NCBI GenBank assembly: GCA_020725605.1
Contig: DYER01000044.1
Span: 1-35,090 of the forward strand
Length of the DNA: 35,090 nucleotides
Source of the DNA: Ammonifex sp.
Lineage (GTDB): Bacteria; Bacillota; Desulfotomaculia; Desulfotomaculales; DYER01
Reading direction: 5' to 3'
This document shows positions 1 to 8,072 of the stretch, piece by piece (within the stretch, counting starts at the first letter, position 1; each line of letters opens with the position of its first letter). The notes under the pieces are model-generated. The model was not told the DNA's origin. It saw nothing but the letters and a program-made list of their open reading frames with translations, and made no database searches. The translations under genes and the position numbers were made by a program.

Positions 1-694
1 GGGTGGTCTTGCCCGTACCGTCGTCGCCGTTGATCACCACGCGCCTACCCAGGGGGCCCACGATGGATTCCAGATGACTGACGGGACCGTCGGGGGTGAT
101 GGCGGTGGCGAAAAGGCGCCGCACCCGGGGCCGGTCGGTCTGACGGGGCCGGCCGGTAAAGATCTCGTGGGTCAGCTCCAGCACCAGACGGTCGAAGGCC
201 CCCTGGTTAAAGGCCCCGGTTTCGCGGTAGAAGGAGCGCACCTCCTCCAGAAACAGTCTGGCCGCGGAAAGATAGGAGTAGGCGCGGCGGAAGAGCCGGG
301 CGATCTCCCGGTTGCAGGCGATAATTTCCCTCTTGTGGGCCCGCAGCCCGGCCTCGTTCCAGTGGTCCCCCAGGTGAATGATTTCGTCCACGGCACCCGG
401 ATGGCGCGGGTCCACCACGTGCGGGGCCGTACCGTCGATGAGCGCCACACCGATGGCGGGAAAGACCACTCCGTCCAGGGATCCGTTGTCGGAGGAGCAG
501 CAGTGGAACTCGACGTCGAAACCGCGCGCCAGCATTTCCTCGCCGATCTTACGCATGAAGGTGGACTTGCCCACCCCCGGCCCGCCTTTGACCACGAAGA
601 CGCGGGTGGCGTCCGGCTCGATAATGTGGTCGTAGAACGAGTGGAAGCCCAGGGCGGTGTTGCCGCCGGGAAAGACCTTTCTGAGTCGTGCCAT
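1..694 (-). CDS. ATPase with two P-loop motifs (PRK06851-like hypothetical), 3' part cut off by window edge
   Basis: Reverse-strand reading from ATG (complement of 692-694): MARLRKVFPGGNTALGFHSFYDHIIEPDATRVFVVKGGPGVGKSTFMRKIGEEML...; a second Walker A (RRVVINGDDGTGKTT) lies near the edge. Not in the ORF track because it is open at the edge. Confidence 0.8.
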   Translation of the reverse strand, partial: MARLRKVFPGGNTALGFHSFYDHIIEPDATRVFVVKGGPGVGKSTFMRKIGEEMLARGFDVEFHCCSSDNGSLDGVVFPAIGVALIDGTAPHVVDPRHPGAVDEIIHLGDHWNEAGLRAHKREIIACNREIARLFRRAYSYLSAARLFLEEVRSFYRETGAFNQGAFDRLVLELTHEIFTGRPRQTDRPRVRRLFATAITPDGPVSHLESIVGPLGRRVVINGDDGTGKTT

Positions 695-860
695 GGTCGT
701 ATTCCCCTCCGGTTCGGGATTCGCATTCCGTGCGTTGTGAAGGCCGGTCGGCATTCGGCCGGGGGGTGCCGACCGTTGTTTTTAAATGCGGTTGGCAATT
801 TTCAGGCTATGCGATGGCCGGCCCGGGGTTGAGTGGGAATTCAAGGCAGGCAAAAAACTG

Positions 861-890
861 TTGCGCCGCGGGGTTCGTTTGGGGTATAAT
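861..890 (+). promoter_or_regulatory. sigmaA-type promoter, TTGCGC-N18-TATAAT, upstream of the ANTAR regulator leader
   Basis: TTGCGC at 861-866, TATAAT at 885-890. Confidence 0.6.
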
Positions 891-903
891 CGGAGTGAGC
901 CGA

Positions 904-938
904 CGGTGACAACGGTGTTCCGGAGGGCAGGGTGGCCC
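904..938 (+). promoter_or_regulatory. Candidate ANTAR-target two-hairpin RNA in the leader of the ANTAR gene
   Basis: P1: CGG(T)GAC-[AACGGT]-GTTCCG (904-922). P2: GGGC-[AGGGTG]-GCCC (925-938). Both hexaloops have A at position 1 and G at position 4. The P2 3' arm overlaps the terminator 5' arm. Confidence 0.55.
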
Positions 939-963
939 GGTTCGCACCGGGCCTTTGTATTTT
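934..963 (+). terminator. Intrinsic terminator/attenuator upstream of the ANTAR regulator
   Basis: GGCCCGGT-TCGC-ACCGGGCC followed by TTTGTATTTT, 20 nt before the likely TTG start. Confidence 0.75.
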
Positions 964-982
964 CTGGCGAGGGGTGGTGGGA

Positions 983-1597
983 TTGTACCATGGCACCGTC
1001 GCCATAGGGGCCAGGGAGGAAAAGTTGCGGCGCGAGCTGCGGGCCCTGCTCGCTTCCTGGGGCTGGACCGTGGTGGGGGAGGCGGCGGACGGGGCCGGCA
1101 TGCTGCGCCTGGTGCACGGCGCCAGGCCGGACGTGGTCGTGTTGGACGAGGAGCTCGAAGGCGTGGACGGCCTGGAAGTGGTGCGCAGGCTGGGCTCCGA
1201 GTACGCGGTGGTCCTGGTGACGCCCTACCCCCAGGGCCGGGCCCTGGATGCCCTGCAGGACCTGTGGGTTTTCGGACTGGTGACGCGCCCGGTGGAGGAG
1301 ACCTCCCTGCGCCTGGCCCTGGCGCTGGCCACCGCGGGGTTCCAGAAGGTGCGCCGGCTGGAGCGGGAGGTCGGCGAGCTCAAGGAGAAGCTGGAGACCA
1401 GGAAGGCGGTGGAGCGTGCCAAGGGTATCCTGATGGAGGTGCTGGGGCTCAGCGAGGCCGAGGCCTACAGGCGCATGCAGCGCCAGAGTATGGACCGGCG
1501 CGCCTCCATGCGCACCATCGCCGAGGCCATCATTACGACGTACGAGCTGCAGCGGGGGGCCCTGGAGAAGCCGCCCCCGCAGCGGAAGAAGCGGTAG
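983..1597 (+). CDS. ANTAR-domain response regulator (AmiR/NasT type) with a degenerate-looking receiver
   Basis: ORF 932..1597, likely TTG start at 983. C-terminal ANTAR signature: KAVERAKGILMEVLGLSEAEAYRRMQRQSMDRRASMRTIAEAII. Confidence 0.9.
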   Translation: MYHGTVAIGAREEKLRRELRALLASWGWTVVGEAADGAGMLRLVHGARPDVVVLDEELEGVDGLEVVRRLGSEYAVVLVTPYPQGRALDALQDLWVFGLVTRPVEETSLRLALALATAGFQKVRRLEREVGELKEKLETRKAVERAKGILMEVLGLSEAEAYRRMQRQSMDRRASMRTIAEAIITTYELQRGALEKPPPQRKKR

Positions 1598-1773
1598 CCG
1601 ACGAAGGCGTCCGCCAGCGGGCCGAGGGAGACCCGGACCGGGACGCCTTTTTCCTTGTCGGGCGCCGGACCGTCCGAATTGCACATTCAGGGGAGGAATG
1701 TAACCTTGACGCCCGAAGAGGTACTCCAATTCGCAGGGGAGGCCCTTGCGACCGGCGCGGGGGCATTTCGGCG

Positions 1774-1802
1774 TTGCGCGGCGCGGCCCGGTGGTTTATA
1801 AT
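1774..1802 (+). promoter_or_regulatory. sigmaA-type promoter for glnA, TTGCGC-N17-TATAAT
   Basis: TTGCGC 1774-1779; TATAAT 1797-1802. The predicted start falls just before the P1 hairpin. Confidence 0.65.
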
Positions 1803-1818
1803 ACTGCTGAGCCGGACA

Positions 1819-1856
1819 GGGATCAAAGAGGATCCCGAAGCAGGGCAAAGGTGTCC
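1819..1856 (+). promoter_or_regulatory. Candidate ANTAR-target two-hairpin RNA in the glnA leader
   Basis: P1: GGGATC-[AAAGAG]-GATCCC (1819-1836). P2: GGGC-[AAAGGT]-GTCC (1843-1856). Both hexaloops are A1/G4. Confidence 0.7.
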
Positions 1857-1884
1857 CCGTCGGAACGCGGGACTTTTACTTTTT
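1853..1884 (+). terminator. Intrinsic terminator in the glnA leader, mutually exclusive with P2
   Basis: GTCCCCGT-CGGA-ACGCGGGAC (one bulge) followed by TTTTACTTTTT; its 5' arm is the P2 3' arm. Confidence 0.7.
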
Positions 1885-1903
1885 AAAACAGGGGTGACTG
1901 AGG

Positions 1904-3232
1904 TTGGGCTACACCAAAGAGGACGTTCTGAAACTCTTCAAAGAGGAAAACGTCAAGTTCGTGCGCCTGCAGTTCACCGACATCCTGGGCATCCTGAAGA
2001 ACATGGCCATCCCCGTGGAACAGGCCGAGAAGGCGCTGGAAGGGGAACTTATGTTCGACGGTTCGTCCATCGAGGGTTTCGTGCGCATCGAGGAATCGGA
2101 CATGTACCTGAGGCCGGACCCCAACACGGTGGCCATCTTTCCCTGGCGGCCGCGGGAAGGAGCCGTGGCGCGCCTGATCTGCGACGTCTACAACCCCGAC
2201 GGCACGCCCTTTGCCGGGGACCCACGCTACGCCCTGAGACGGGTGGTGGCCGAGGCCGCCCAGATGGGCTTTACGGCCTACTTCGGCCCGGAGTGCGAAT
2301 TCTTTCTCTTTCACGTGGACGAGAAGGGCCGGCCCACCACCGTAACCCACGACCAGGCCGGTTACTTCGACCTCAGCCCCGTGGACCTGGGGGAGAACGC
2401 CCGGCGGGAGATCGTACTGGTTCTGGAGCAGATGGGCTTCGAGATCGAGGCCTCCCACCACGAAGTGGCGCCCGGACAGCACGAGATCGACTTCAAGTAC
2501 TCGGACGCCCTGGACACCGCGGACAAGATCGTCACCTTCCGCATGGTGGTGCGCACCGTGGCCCAGCGCCACGGGCTGCACGCCACCTTCATGCCCAAGC
2601 CCATCTGCGGCATCAACGGGTCGGGCATGCACACCCACCAGTCCCTGGCCCGGGGCGGGGAAAACGCCTTCTACGACCCCCATGGACCCAATCAGTTGAG
2701 TGATATTGCCTATTACTACATCGGGGGCCTGATGAAGCACGCCCGGGCCCTTTCTGCCATCTGCAGCCCCACCGTGAACTCCTACAAACGCCTGGTGCCC
2801 GGCTACGAGGCCCCGGTCTACATCGCCTGGTCCAACCGCAACCGCAGTCCCCTCATCCGGGTGCCGGCCAAACGCGGACCCTCGACCCGGGTGGAGTTCC
2901 GCAGCCCGGATCCCTCGTGCAACCCCTATCTGGCCATTGCGGCAATGCTTAAGGCCGGGCTGGACGGTATCAAAAAGAAGATCCAGCCGCCCCCGGCGGT
3001 GGACCGCAACATCTACGAACTTACCCCCCGGGAACGTGAGGAGCTGGGTATCGGCGTGCTGCCTTCTTCCCTGCGGGAGGCCCTGGACGAACTGGCCCGG
3101 GATGAGGTCATCAAGGAGGCGCTGGGACCCCACATCTACGCCAAGTTCATGGAAGCTAAGGAAAGGGAATGGGACTCCTACCGGGTGCAGGTGCACCAGT
3201 GGGAGCTGGACCAATACCTGACCAAGTTTTAG
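1904..3232 (+). CDS. glnA: Glutamine synthetase type I
   Basis: 442 aa, TTG start. [34 protein letters not shown] and [12 protein letters not shown] motifs are characteristic of GlnA. Confidence 0.98.
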   Translation: MGYTKEDVLKLFKEENVKFVRLQFTDILGILKNMAIPVEQAEKALEGELMFDGSSIEGFVRIEESDMYLRPDPNTVAIFPWRPREGAVARLICDVYNPDGTPFAGDPRYALRRVVAEAAQMGFTAYFGPECEFFLFHVDEKGRPTTVTHDQAGYFDLSPVDLGENARREIVLVLEQMGFEIEASHHEVAPGQHEIDFKYSDALDTADKIVTFRMVVRTVAQRHGLHATFMPKPICGINGSGMHTHQSLARGGENAFYDPHGPNQLSDIAYYYIGGLMKHARALSAICSPTVNSYKRLVPGYEAPVYIAWSNRNRSPLIRVPAKRGPSTRVEFRSPDPSCNPYLAIAAMLKAGLDGIKKKIQPPPAVDRNIYELTPREREELGIGVLPSSLREALDELARDEVIKEALGPHIYAKFMEAKEREWDSYRVQVHQWELDQYLTKF

Positions 3233-3266
3233 TTTCGCAAGGGAGGCGGCGCTATTCCGTGCCGGA

Positions 3267-3302
3267 GGGCCGCGGGAACCGGCCCGGCCGGCCCCTTTTT
3301 TT
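3267..3302 (+). terminator. Intrinsic terminator after glnA
   Basis: GGGCCGCGGG...CCCGGCCGGCCC followed by a T run at 3296-3302. Confidence 0.65.
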
Positions 3303-3365
3303 GGCCGGGAATCTTTTCTACCGCCGGGGTCTATGCTACAATAAGTTCTAGTCTTCGGACGCGGG

Positions 3366-3608
3366 GTGAAGGATGCCTTGGAGGTTAAGCTGGCTTTTCT
3401 GCCCGGGGGAGAAGAGGAGGCCACGGTTTCCTGCTGGAAGGTGGAAGAGGGGGACACCGTGGAGGAGGGAGACCGCCTGGTGGAGCTGACCACCGGTAAG
3501 TCCGTGTACCGCGTATCCGCCCCCTGCAGCGGGACCATAGCCGAGATCCTCGTAACCGAGGGGGACACGGTGCGCCTCGGCGAGGTCCTCTGCGTCATCG
3601 AAGAGTGA
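3366..3608 (+). CDS. Stand-alone lipoyl/biotinyl-attachment domain protein
   Basis: 80 aa; VSCWKVEEGDTVEEGDRLVELTTGKSVYRVSAPCSGTIAEILVTEGDTVRLGEVLCVIEE has a lipoyl-domain fold pattern with a TGKS lysine. Confidence 0.85.
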   Translation: MKDALEVKLAFLPGGEEEATVSCWKVEEGDTVEEGDRLVELTTGKSVYRVSAPCSGTIAEILVTEGDTVRLGEVLCVIEE

Positions 3609-3615
3609 CCCGCGG

Positions 3616-4380
3616 GTGGGAAGTCCGGTGGCGCCGCCGCTGATCGGCATCACCTGCGCCTGGAACGAGGACGAGGAGCGCTTTTACCTCGGCCGCCACT
3701 ACGTGCGGGCCGTGGAAAGGGCGGGCGGGCTGCCCGTGGCCCTGCCGGCCCTGGTGCGCGAGGGAGGCGTGGAGGGCCTGCTGGGGGTCCTGGACGGGCT
3801 GCTCCTGGCCGGTGGCGGAGACCTGGATCCCTTTTACTTCGGCGAGGAGCCCCTGCCGGTCACGGGGGAGATCGCGCCTGAGCGGGACCGCTTCGAGCTG
3901 GCCCTGGCCCGGGGGGCGTTACGGCTGGGCCTGCCGGTGCTGGGCATCTGCCGCGGCCTCCAGGTATTGAACGTGGCGGCCGGAGGGACCCTATACCAGG
4001 ACCTGGCCCAGGCCGTGCCCCGTCCCCTGAAACACTACCAGCAGGCGCCGCGCTGGTACGCCACCCACGGGTTTACGGTGGCGGGCGGCTCGCGCCTGGC
4101 CGGCATTATGGGCGCGGGGTACCGGCGGGTCAACAGCTTCCACCACCAGGCCGTGGCGCGGGTGGCACCCGGATTTCGGGCCACGGCCTGGGCTCCCGAC
4201 GGTGTGGTGGAGGCCGTGGAGGCCACGGGGCCCGGCTTCGCCCTGGGGGTGCAGTTCCACCCCGAGGGCATGGCGGAGCAGGACCCGGGTTGTCTGGCCC
4301 TGTTCGCGGCCCTGGTAGAAGCCGCCCGCCTTTTCTCCCTGGGCAGGCCCGGTGGGACCACGGGTGTATGTCGAAAGTAA
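3616..4380 (+). CDS. Class I glutamine amidotransferase, gamma-glutamyl-GABA hydrolase (peptidase C26/PuuD-like)
   Basis: LPVLGICRGLQVLNVAAGGTLYQDL; NSFHHQAV; GVQFHPEG. Confidence 0.9.
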   Translation: MGSPVAPPLIGITCAWNEDEERFYLGRHYVRAVERAGGLPVALPALVREGGVEGLLGVLDGLLLAGGGDLDPFYFGEEPLPVTGEIAPERDRFELALARGALRLGLPVLGICRGLQVLNVAAGGTLYQDLAQAVPRPLKHYQQAPRWYATHGFTVAGGSRLAGIMGAGYRRVNSFHHQAVARVAPGFRATAWAPDGVVEAVEATGPGFALGVQFHPEGMAEQDPGCLALFAALVEAARLFSLGRPGGTTGVCRK

Positions 4381-4491
4381 CAAACTTTTAACGTTCCCGG
4401 GCAGGATCGGACGGCCCGATGTCGAATACCTCCGGTGGCGGGATTATCCTAGGGTGTCACTTTATGTCAAATGTCGTCGGAGGTGACTCGG

Positions 4492-4884
4492 TTGCCGTTA
4501 CGTATTCTGGTGGTGGACGATCAGCCCAGGGTATGCCATCTGTTGGAGGCCTTTCTCCGCCAGCAAAACTATGCCGTATATTCGGCAAGTAACGGGCTGG
4601 AGGCGCTGGAACTGGTGGAGACGGTGCGGCCCCATCTGATCTTTATGGACATCCGGATGCCGCGCCTGGACGGGCTGGAAACTCTGGACCGCATCAAGTC
4701 CCTCTGGCCCGACGTGGAAGTGGTCATGATGACGGCCTACGGCGGCGAGGGGGCCTTCACCCGCGCTTATCAGCGGGGGGCTTTTTGCTGCCTCACCAAA
4801 CCCTTTGACCTGTCGCAGGTAGCCGCCGTTGTCCGGGCGGTGGAGGAGCGGTGCCGGGAAAGGGCTGACTTTCTCGTATCCTGA
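4492..4884 (+). CDS. Stand-alone receiver-domain response regulator (Spo0F-like)
   Basis: ILVVDDQPRV...LIFMDIRMPRLDGLETLDRIK...MMTAYGG...CLTKPFD. SD GGAGGTGA at 4478-4485, before TTG 4492. Confidence 0.88.
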   Translation: MPLRILVVDDQPRVCHLLEAFLRQQNYAVYSASNGLEALELVETVRPHLIFMDIRMPRLDGLETLDRIKSLWPDVEVVMMTAYGGEGAFTRAYQRGAFCCLTKPFDLSQVAAVVRAVEERCRERADFLVS

Positions 4885-4910
4885 GATAGAGAATAACCGT
4901 TGTGGGGATC

Positions 4911-5003
4911 CCCGGGGGTGCTCGCGAGAGGCGGGCTGAGAAAGGCACCCGATGAAGTGCCTTACCCTTGGAACCTGACCTGGGTAATGCCAGCGGAGGG
5001 AGA
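4911..5003 (+). promoter_or_regulatory. TPP riboswitch (THI element)
   Basis: GGGGTGCTC...GGCTGAGAAAGGCACCCGATGAAGTGCCTTACCCTTGGAACCTGACCTGGGTAATGCCAGCGGAGGGAG matches the conserved THI box; followed by thiC. Confidence 0.97.
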
Positions 5004-5020
5004 GGGGGCCGGGCTACACC

Positions 5021-5044
5021 ACCCGCCCTCGGCGGGTATTTTTG
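5021..5044 (+). terminator. Intrinsic terminator (TPP riboswitch expression platform)
   Basis: ACCCGCC-CTC-GGCGGGT-ATTTTTG between the aptamer and thiC. Confidence 0.8.
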
Positions 5045-5135
5045 TGGTGGGCGACGGAGAATTTTGCCAACCGCCGCAGACCGCATGGCTTCACGCAGGC
5101 AAAATTCCCCGTCGGGCGAAAGGGGGGACGTACGG

Positions 5136-6434
5136 ATGACCCAGATGCAGGCGGCCCGGGAGGGAATCATTACGCCGGCCATGAGAAGGGTGGCCGAAAG
5201 GGAGGGGCTTCCCGCGGAGACGATCCGCGCGGGAGTCGCGGCGGGTACCATCGTCATCCCGGCCAATCCGGCCCACGGGGGTCTGGACCCTACGGGCATA
5301 GGGAAAGGGTTGCGCACCAAGATCAACGCCAACATCGGCACCTCGTCCCACTACCCGGACCCGCAGGCAGAACTGGCCAAGCTCCGGGTGGCCCTTGAGG
5401 CGGGTGCCGACACCGTGATGGACCTGAGCACGGGGGGCGACCTGGACCTCAGCCGGCGCCTGATCGTCCGGGCCAGCCCGGCGCCCGTGGGCACGGTGCC
5501 CATCTACCAGGCCGCGGTGGAGGCCCTGGCGCGCCACGGCAGCATCGTGGCCATGACGGCCGACGAGATGTTCGAGGTCATAGAGAGGCAGGCCGCCGAC
5601 GGCGTCGACTTCATGACCGTCCACTGCGGGGTAACCCTGTCCACCATCGAGCGGTTGCGGCACTCGGGGCGTATTACCGACATCGTAAGCCGCGGCGGGT
5701 CCTTCCTCACGGGCTGGATGCTGTACCACGGCCGGGAGAACCCCCTCTACGCCGAGTACGACCGCCTCCTGGAGATCGCGGCGCGCCACGACGTGGTGCT
5801 GAGCCTGGGCGACGGCCTGCGGCCCGGCTGTCTGGCCGACGCCACGGACCGGGCCCAGGTGGCCGAGCTGCTCGTGCTGGGAGAGCTGGTGGAGCGGGCC
5901 CGGGAGCGGGGCGTGCAGGTCATGGTGGAGGGGCCGGGCCACGTACCCCTGAACCAGGTCACGACCAACGTGCGCCTGGAGAAGTCCCTGTGCCGGGAGG
6001 CGCCCTTCTACGTCCTGGGGCCTCTGGTCACCGACGTGGCGGCGGGCTACGACCACATCGCGGCGGCCATCGGCGGGGCCGTGGCCGCGGCCGCGGGCGC
6101 GGACTTTTTGTGCTACGTGACGCCGGCCGAGCACCTTGGCCTGCCTACCCTGGAGGACGTGCGGGAGGGCGTGATCGCGGCCCGCATCGCGGCCCACGCC
6201 GCGGACGTGGCCAAGGGCGTGCCGGGTGCGGCCGAGTGGGACCGGGAGATGGCCCGGGCCCGCAAGGCTTTGGACTGGGAACGGCAGCTGGAACTGGCCC
6301 TGGACCCGGAGAGGGCGCGGCGCCGGCGGGCCGAGCGCAACCCGCCCGGCACCAGGGAGTGCAGCATGTGCGGCGAGTTCTGCGCCATGGCCCTGGTGGG
6401 CCGGTTTCTCGGCCGGCCTCAGGGCGCATGCTGA
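5136..6434 (+). CDS. thiC: Phosphomethylpyrimidine synthase
   Basis: [25 protein letters not shown]...[14 protein letters not shown]...[14 protein letters not shown]... and a C-terminal [10 protein letters not shown] Fe-S motif. Confidence 0.97.
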   Translation: MTQMQAAREGIITPAMRRVAEREGLPAETIRAGVAAGTIVIPANPAHGGLDPTGIGKGLRTKINANIGTSSHYPDPQAELAKLRVALEAGADTVMDLSTGGDLDLSRRLIVRASPAPVGTVPIYQAAVEALARHGSIVAMTADEMFEVIERQAADGVDFMTVHCGVTLSTIERLRHSGRITDIVSRGGSFLTGWMLYHGRENPLYAEYDRLLEIAARHDVVLSLGDGLRPGCLADATDRAQVAELLVLGELVERARERGVQVMVEGPGHVPLNQVTTNVRLEKSLCREAPFYVLGPLVTDVAAGYDHIAAAIGGAVAAAAGADFLCYVTPAEHLGLPTLEDVREGVIAARIAAHAADVAKGVPGAAEWDREMARARKALDWERQLELALDPERARRRRAERNPPGTRECSMCGEFCAMALVGRFLGRPQGAC

Positions 6435-6464
6435 GGGCGCCGCCGGCTTGGCGGGGGTGGGACC

Positions 6465-6941
6465 TTGTGGACCGTGAGGAGCGCCTCGCCCGCGGAGACC
6501 GAGGCCCTGGCCGCGGGCCTGGCGCCGCACCTGGCGGCGGGCGACGTGCTGTGCCTGCACGGAGAACTGGGGACCGGCAAGACCTGTTTTGTGCGCGGCC
6601 TGGCGCGGGGGCTGGGCGTGACGCGGCCCGTGACCAGCCCCAGTTTCGTGCTGGTCCACGAGTACCGGGGGCGGCTGCCGCTCTACCACCTGGACCTCTA
6701 CCGCCTCCGGGGGCCCGAGGAGGCCTTTGACCTGGAGGAGTACTTCCACACCGGCGACGGTGTGGTGGTGGTGGAGTGGGCGGACCGGGCCGAAGGGATG
6801 CTGCCGGAGCGGCGCCTGGACGTGGTTTTTTCCTTTGCGGGCGAGGACCCCGGGGCGCGGACCCTTTCCTTCGTGGCCCGCGGGGAGCGCTACGCCCTGA
6901 TGGTACGGGAGTGGCTGAAGGGTGCGCGTACTGGGCATTGA
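6465..6941 (+). CDS. tsaE: tRNA t6A biosynthesis ATPase TsaE
   Basis: LHGELGTGKTCFVRGLARGLGV...VTSPSFVLVHEYRG; followed by tsaB. Confidence 0.95.
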   Translation: MWTVRSASPAETEALAAGLAPHLAAGDVLCLHGELGTGKTCFVRGLARGLGVTRPVTSPSFVLVHEYRGRLPLYHLDLYRLRGPEEAFDLEEYFHTGDGVVVVEWADRAEGMLPERRLDVVFSFAGEDPGARTLSFVARGERYALMVREWLKGARTGH

Positions 6942-7605
6942 GACCTCCGGAGATGTGGCGGGCGTGGCCGTGGCGGGGGAAGGGGGCGTGCTGGTGGAGT
7001 ACGCCGTGCGGGCGCCGCGGGCCCACTCGCGGCTCCTGCTCGACCTGGTGGCACGGGCTATGGAAGCCGCAGGCCTCGCGGGCCGGCAGCTGGCGGGCCT
7101 GGCCGTTTCGGCCGGCCCGGGCTCCTTTACGGGCCTGCGCATCGGCTTTGCTGCGGCCAGGACCCTGGCCCAGGTCTGGGGCCTGCCCCTGGCTGCGGTG
7201 CCCACGCCGGAGGCGCTGGCCTATCCCCTGGTACGGGCCGGCGCTACGGTTTGCGCCGTCATCGCGGCCCGCCGCGGCGAGGTCTACGCGGCCCTCTACC
7301 GTCCCGGGCCGGACGGGCCGGCGTGCCTGGCCGGTCCCGCGGCCCTACCGGTGGAGCGGTTGCCGGAGTTCGCGGCCCGGGCCGGGGAGCCGGTGATCCT
7401 GGTGGGGGACGTGCCCCCGGCGGTGGGCGAAAACGCGACGGTACCGGTGGCGCGGGCCCCGCAGGCTATGAACTACCCGCGGCCGGCCGTGGTGGCCGAG
7501 CTGGGGCTAGTGCGCCTGAAGGGGGCCGCCCCGGACCCCCTGCTCGTGCAGCCCCTCTACGTGGAGGCTCCCCGCGTGCGGGGCGGTGGGCGGCATGGCC
7601 TGTGA
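6922..7605 (+). CDS. tsaB: tRNA t6A biosynthesis protein TsaB
   Basis: MRVLGIETSGDVAGVAV...SAGPGSFTGLRIGFAAARTLAQ. Confidence 0.95.
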   Translation: MRVLGIETSGDVAGVAVAGEGGVLVEYAVRAPRAHSRLLLDLVARAMEAAGLAGRQLAGLAVSAGPGSFTGLRIGFAAARTLAQVWGLPLAAVPTPEALAYPLVRAGATVCAVIAARRGEVYAALYRPGPDGPACLAGPAALPVERLPEFAARAGEPVILVGDVPPAVGENATVPVARAPQAMNYPRPAVVAELGLVRLKGAAPDPLLVQPLYVEAPRVRGGGRHGL

Positions 7606-8068
7606 GGCCGGACCGCAAACCGGGGCCCGGGTGAGGTTTGCCCCTATGAAGCTGCGGCACCTTCCCGAAGTACTGGCCATCGAACGGGTTTCCTTTCCCA
7701 CGCCCTGGACGCGCCAGGCCTTCGTCTTCGAGATCCTGTATAACGAGTGCGCCCGGTACGTGGTGGCCCTGGCGGGCGGGCGCGTGGTGGGCTACGCCGG
7801 CATGTGGGTGCTGGTGGACGAGGCCCACCTGACCAATATCGCGGTGCATCCCGGGTGGCGGGGCCTGGGCCTGGGCCGGGCCCTGATGGAGGAGATGCTG
7901 GCACGCGCCCGGAGTCTCGGGGTCCGGGCCATGACCCTCGAGGTGCGGCCCTCCAACCTGCCCGCCGTAAGGCTCTACGCCTCGCTTGGCTTCGTGGAGC
8001 GGGGCCGGCGCAAGGGGTATTACGCCGACACGGGCGAGGACGCCCTCATCATGTGGAAGGAGTGGTAG
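7595..8068 (+). CDS. rimI: Ribosomal protein S18-alanine N-acetyltransferase
   Basis: GNAT fold: LTNIAVHPGWRGLGLGRALMEEML...LEVRPSNLPAVRLYASLGF; located between tsaB and tsaD. Confidence 0.93.
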   Translation: MACEAGPQTGARVRFAPMKLRHLPEVLAIERVSFPTPWTRQAFVFEILYNECARYVVALAGGRVVGYAGMWVLVDEAHLTNIAVHPGWRGLGLGRALMEEMLARARSLGVRAMTLEVRPSNLPAVRLYASLGFVERGRRKGYYADTGEDALIMWKEW

Positions 8069-8072
8069 GGCC

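Noticed and set aside
74-832. 252-aa plus-strand ORF at the left edge
   Set aside because: Antisense to the edge-truncated two-P-loop ATPase, which has the real motifs.
955-2703. 582-aa plus-strand ORF across the ANTAR gene and glnA
   Set aside because: Shifted frame of two clear genes; Gly/Arg-rich composition typical of high-GC spurious ORFs.
1883-3598. 571-aa minus-strand ORF over glnA
   Set aside because: Antisense shadow of glnA; no recognisable domain.
4403-4424. Hairpin ATCGG-ACGGC-CCGAT upstream of the Spo0F-like gene
   Set aside because: No U tract and loop is not an A1/G4 hexaloop, so neither a terminator nor a convincing ANTAR site.
5091-7205. 704-aa minus-strand ORF over thiC/tsaE
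   Set aside because: Antisense high-GC open frame; the plus strand carries well-defined ThiC and TsaE.
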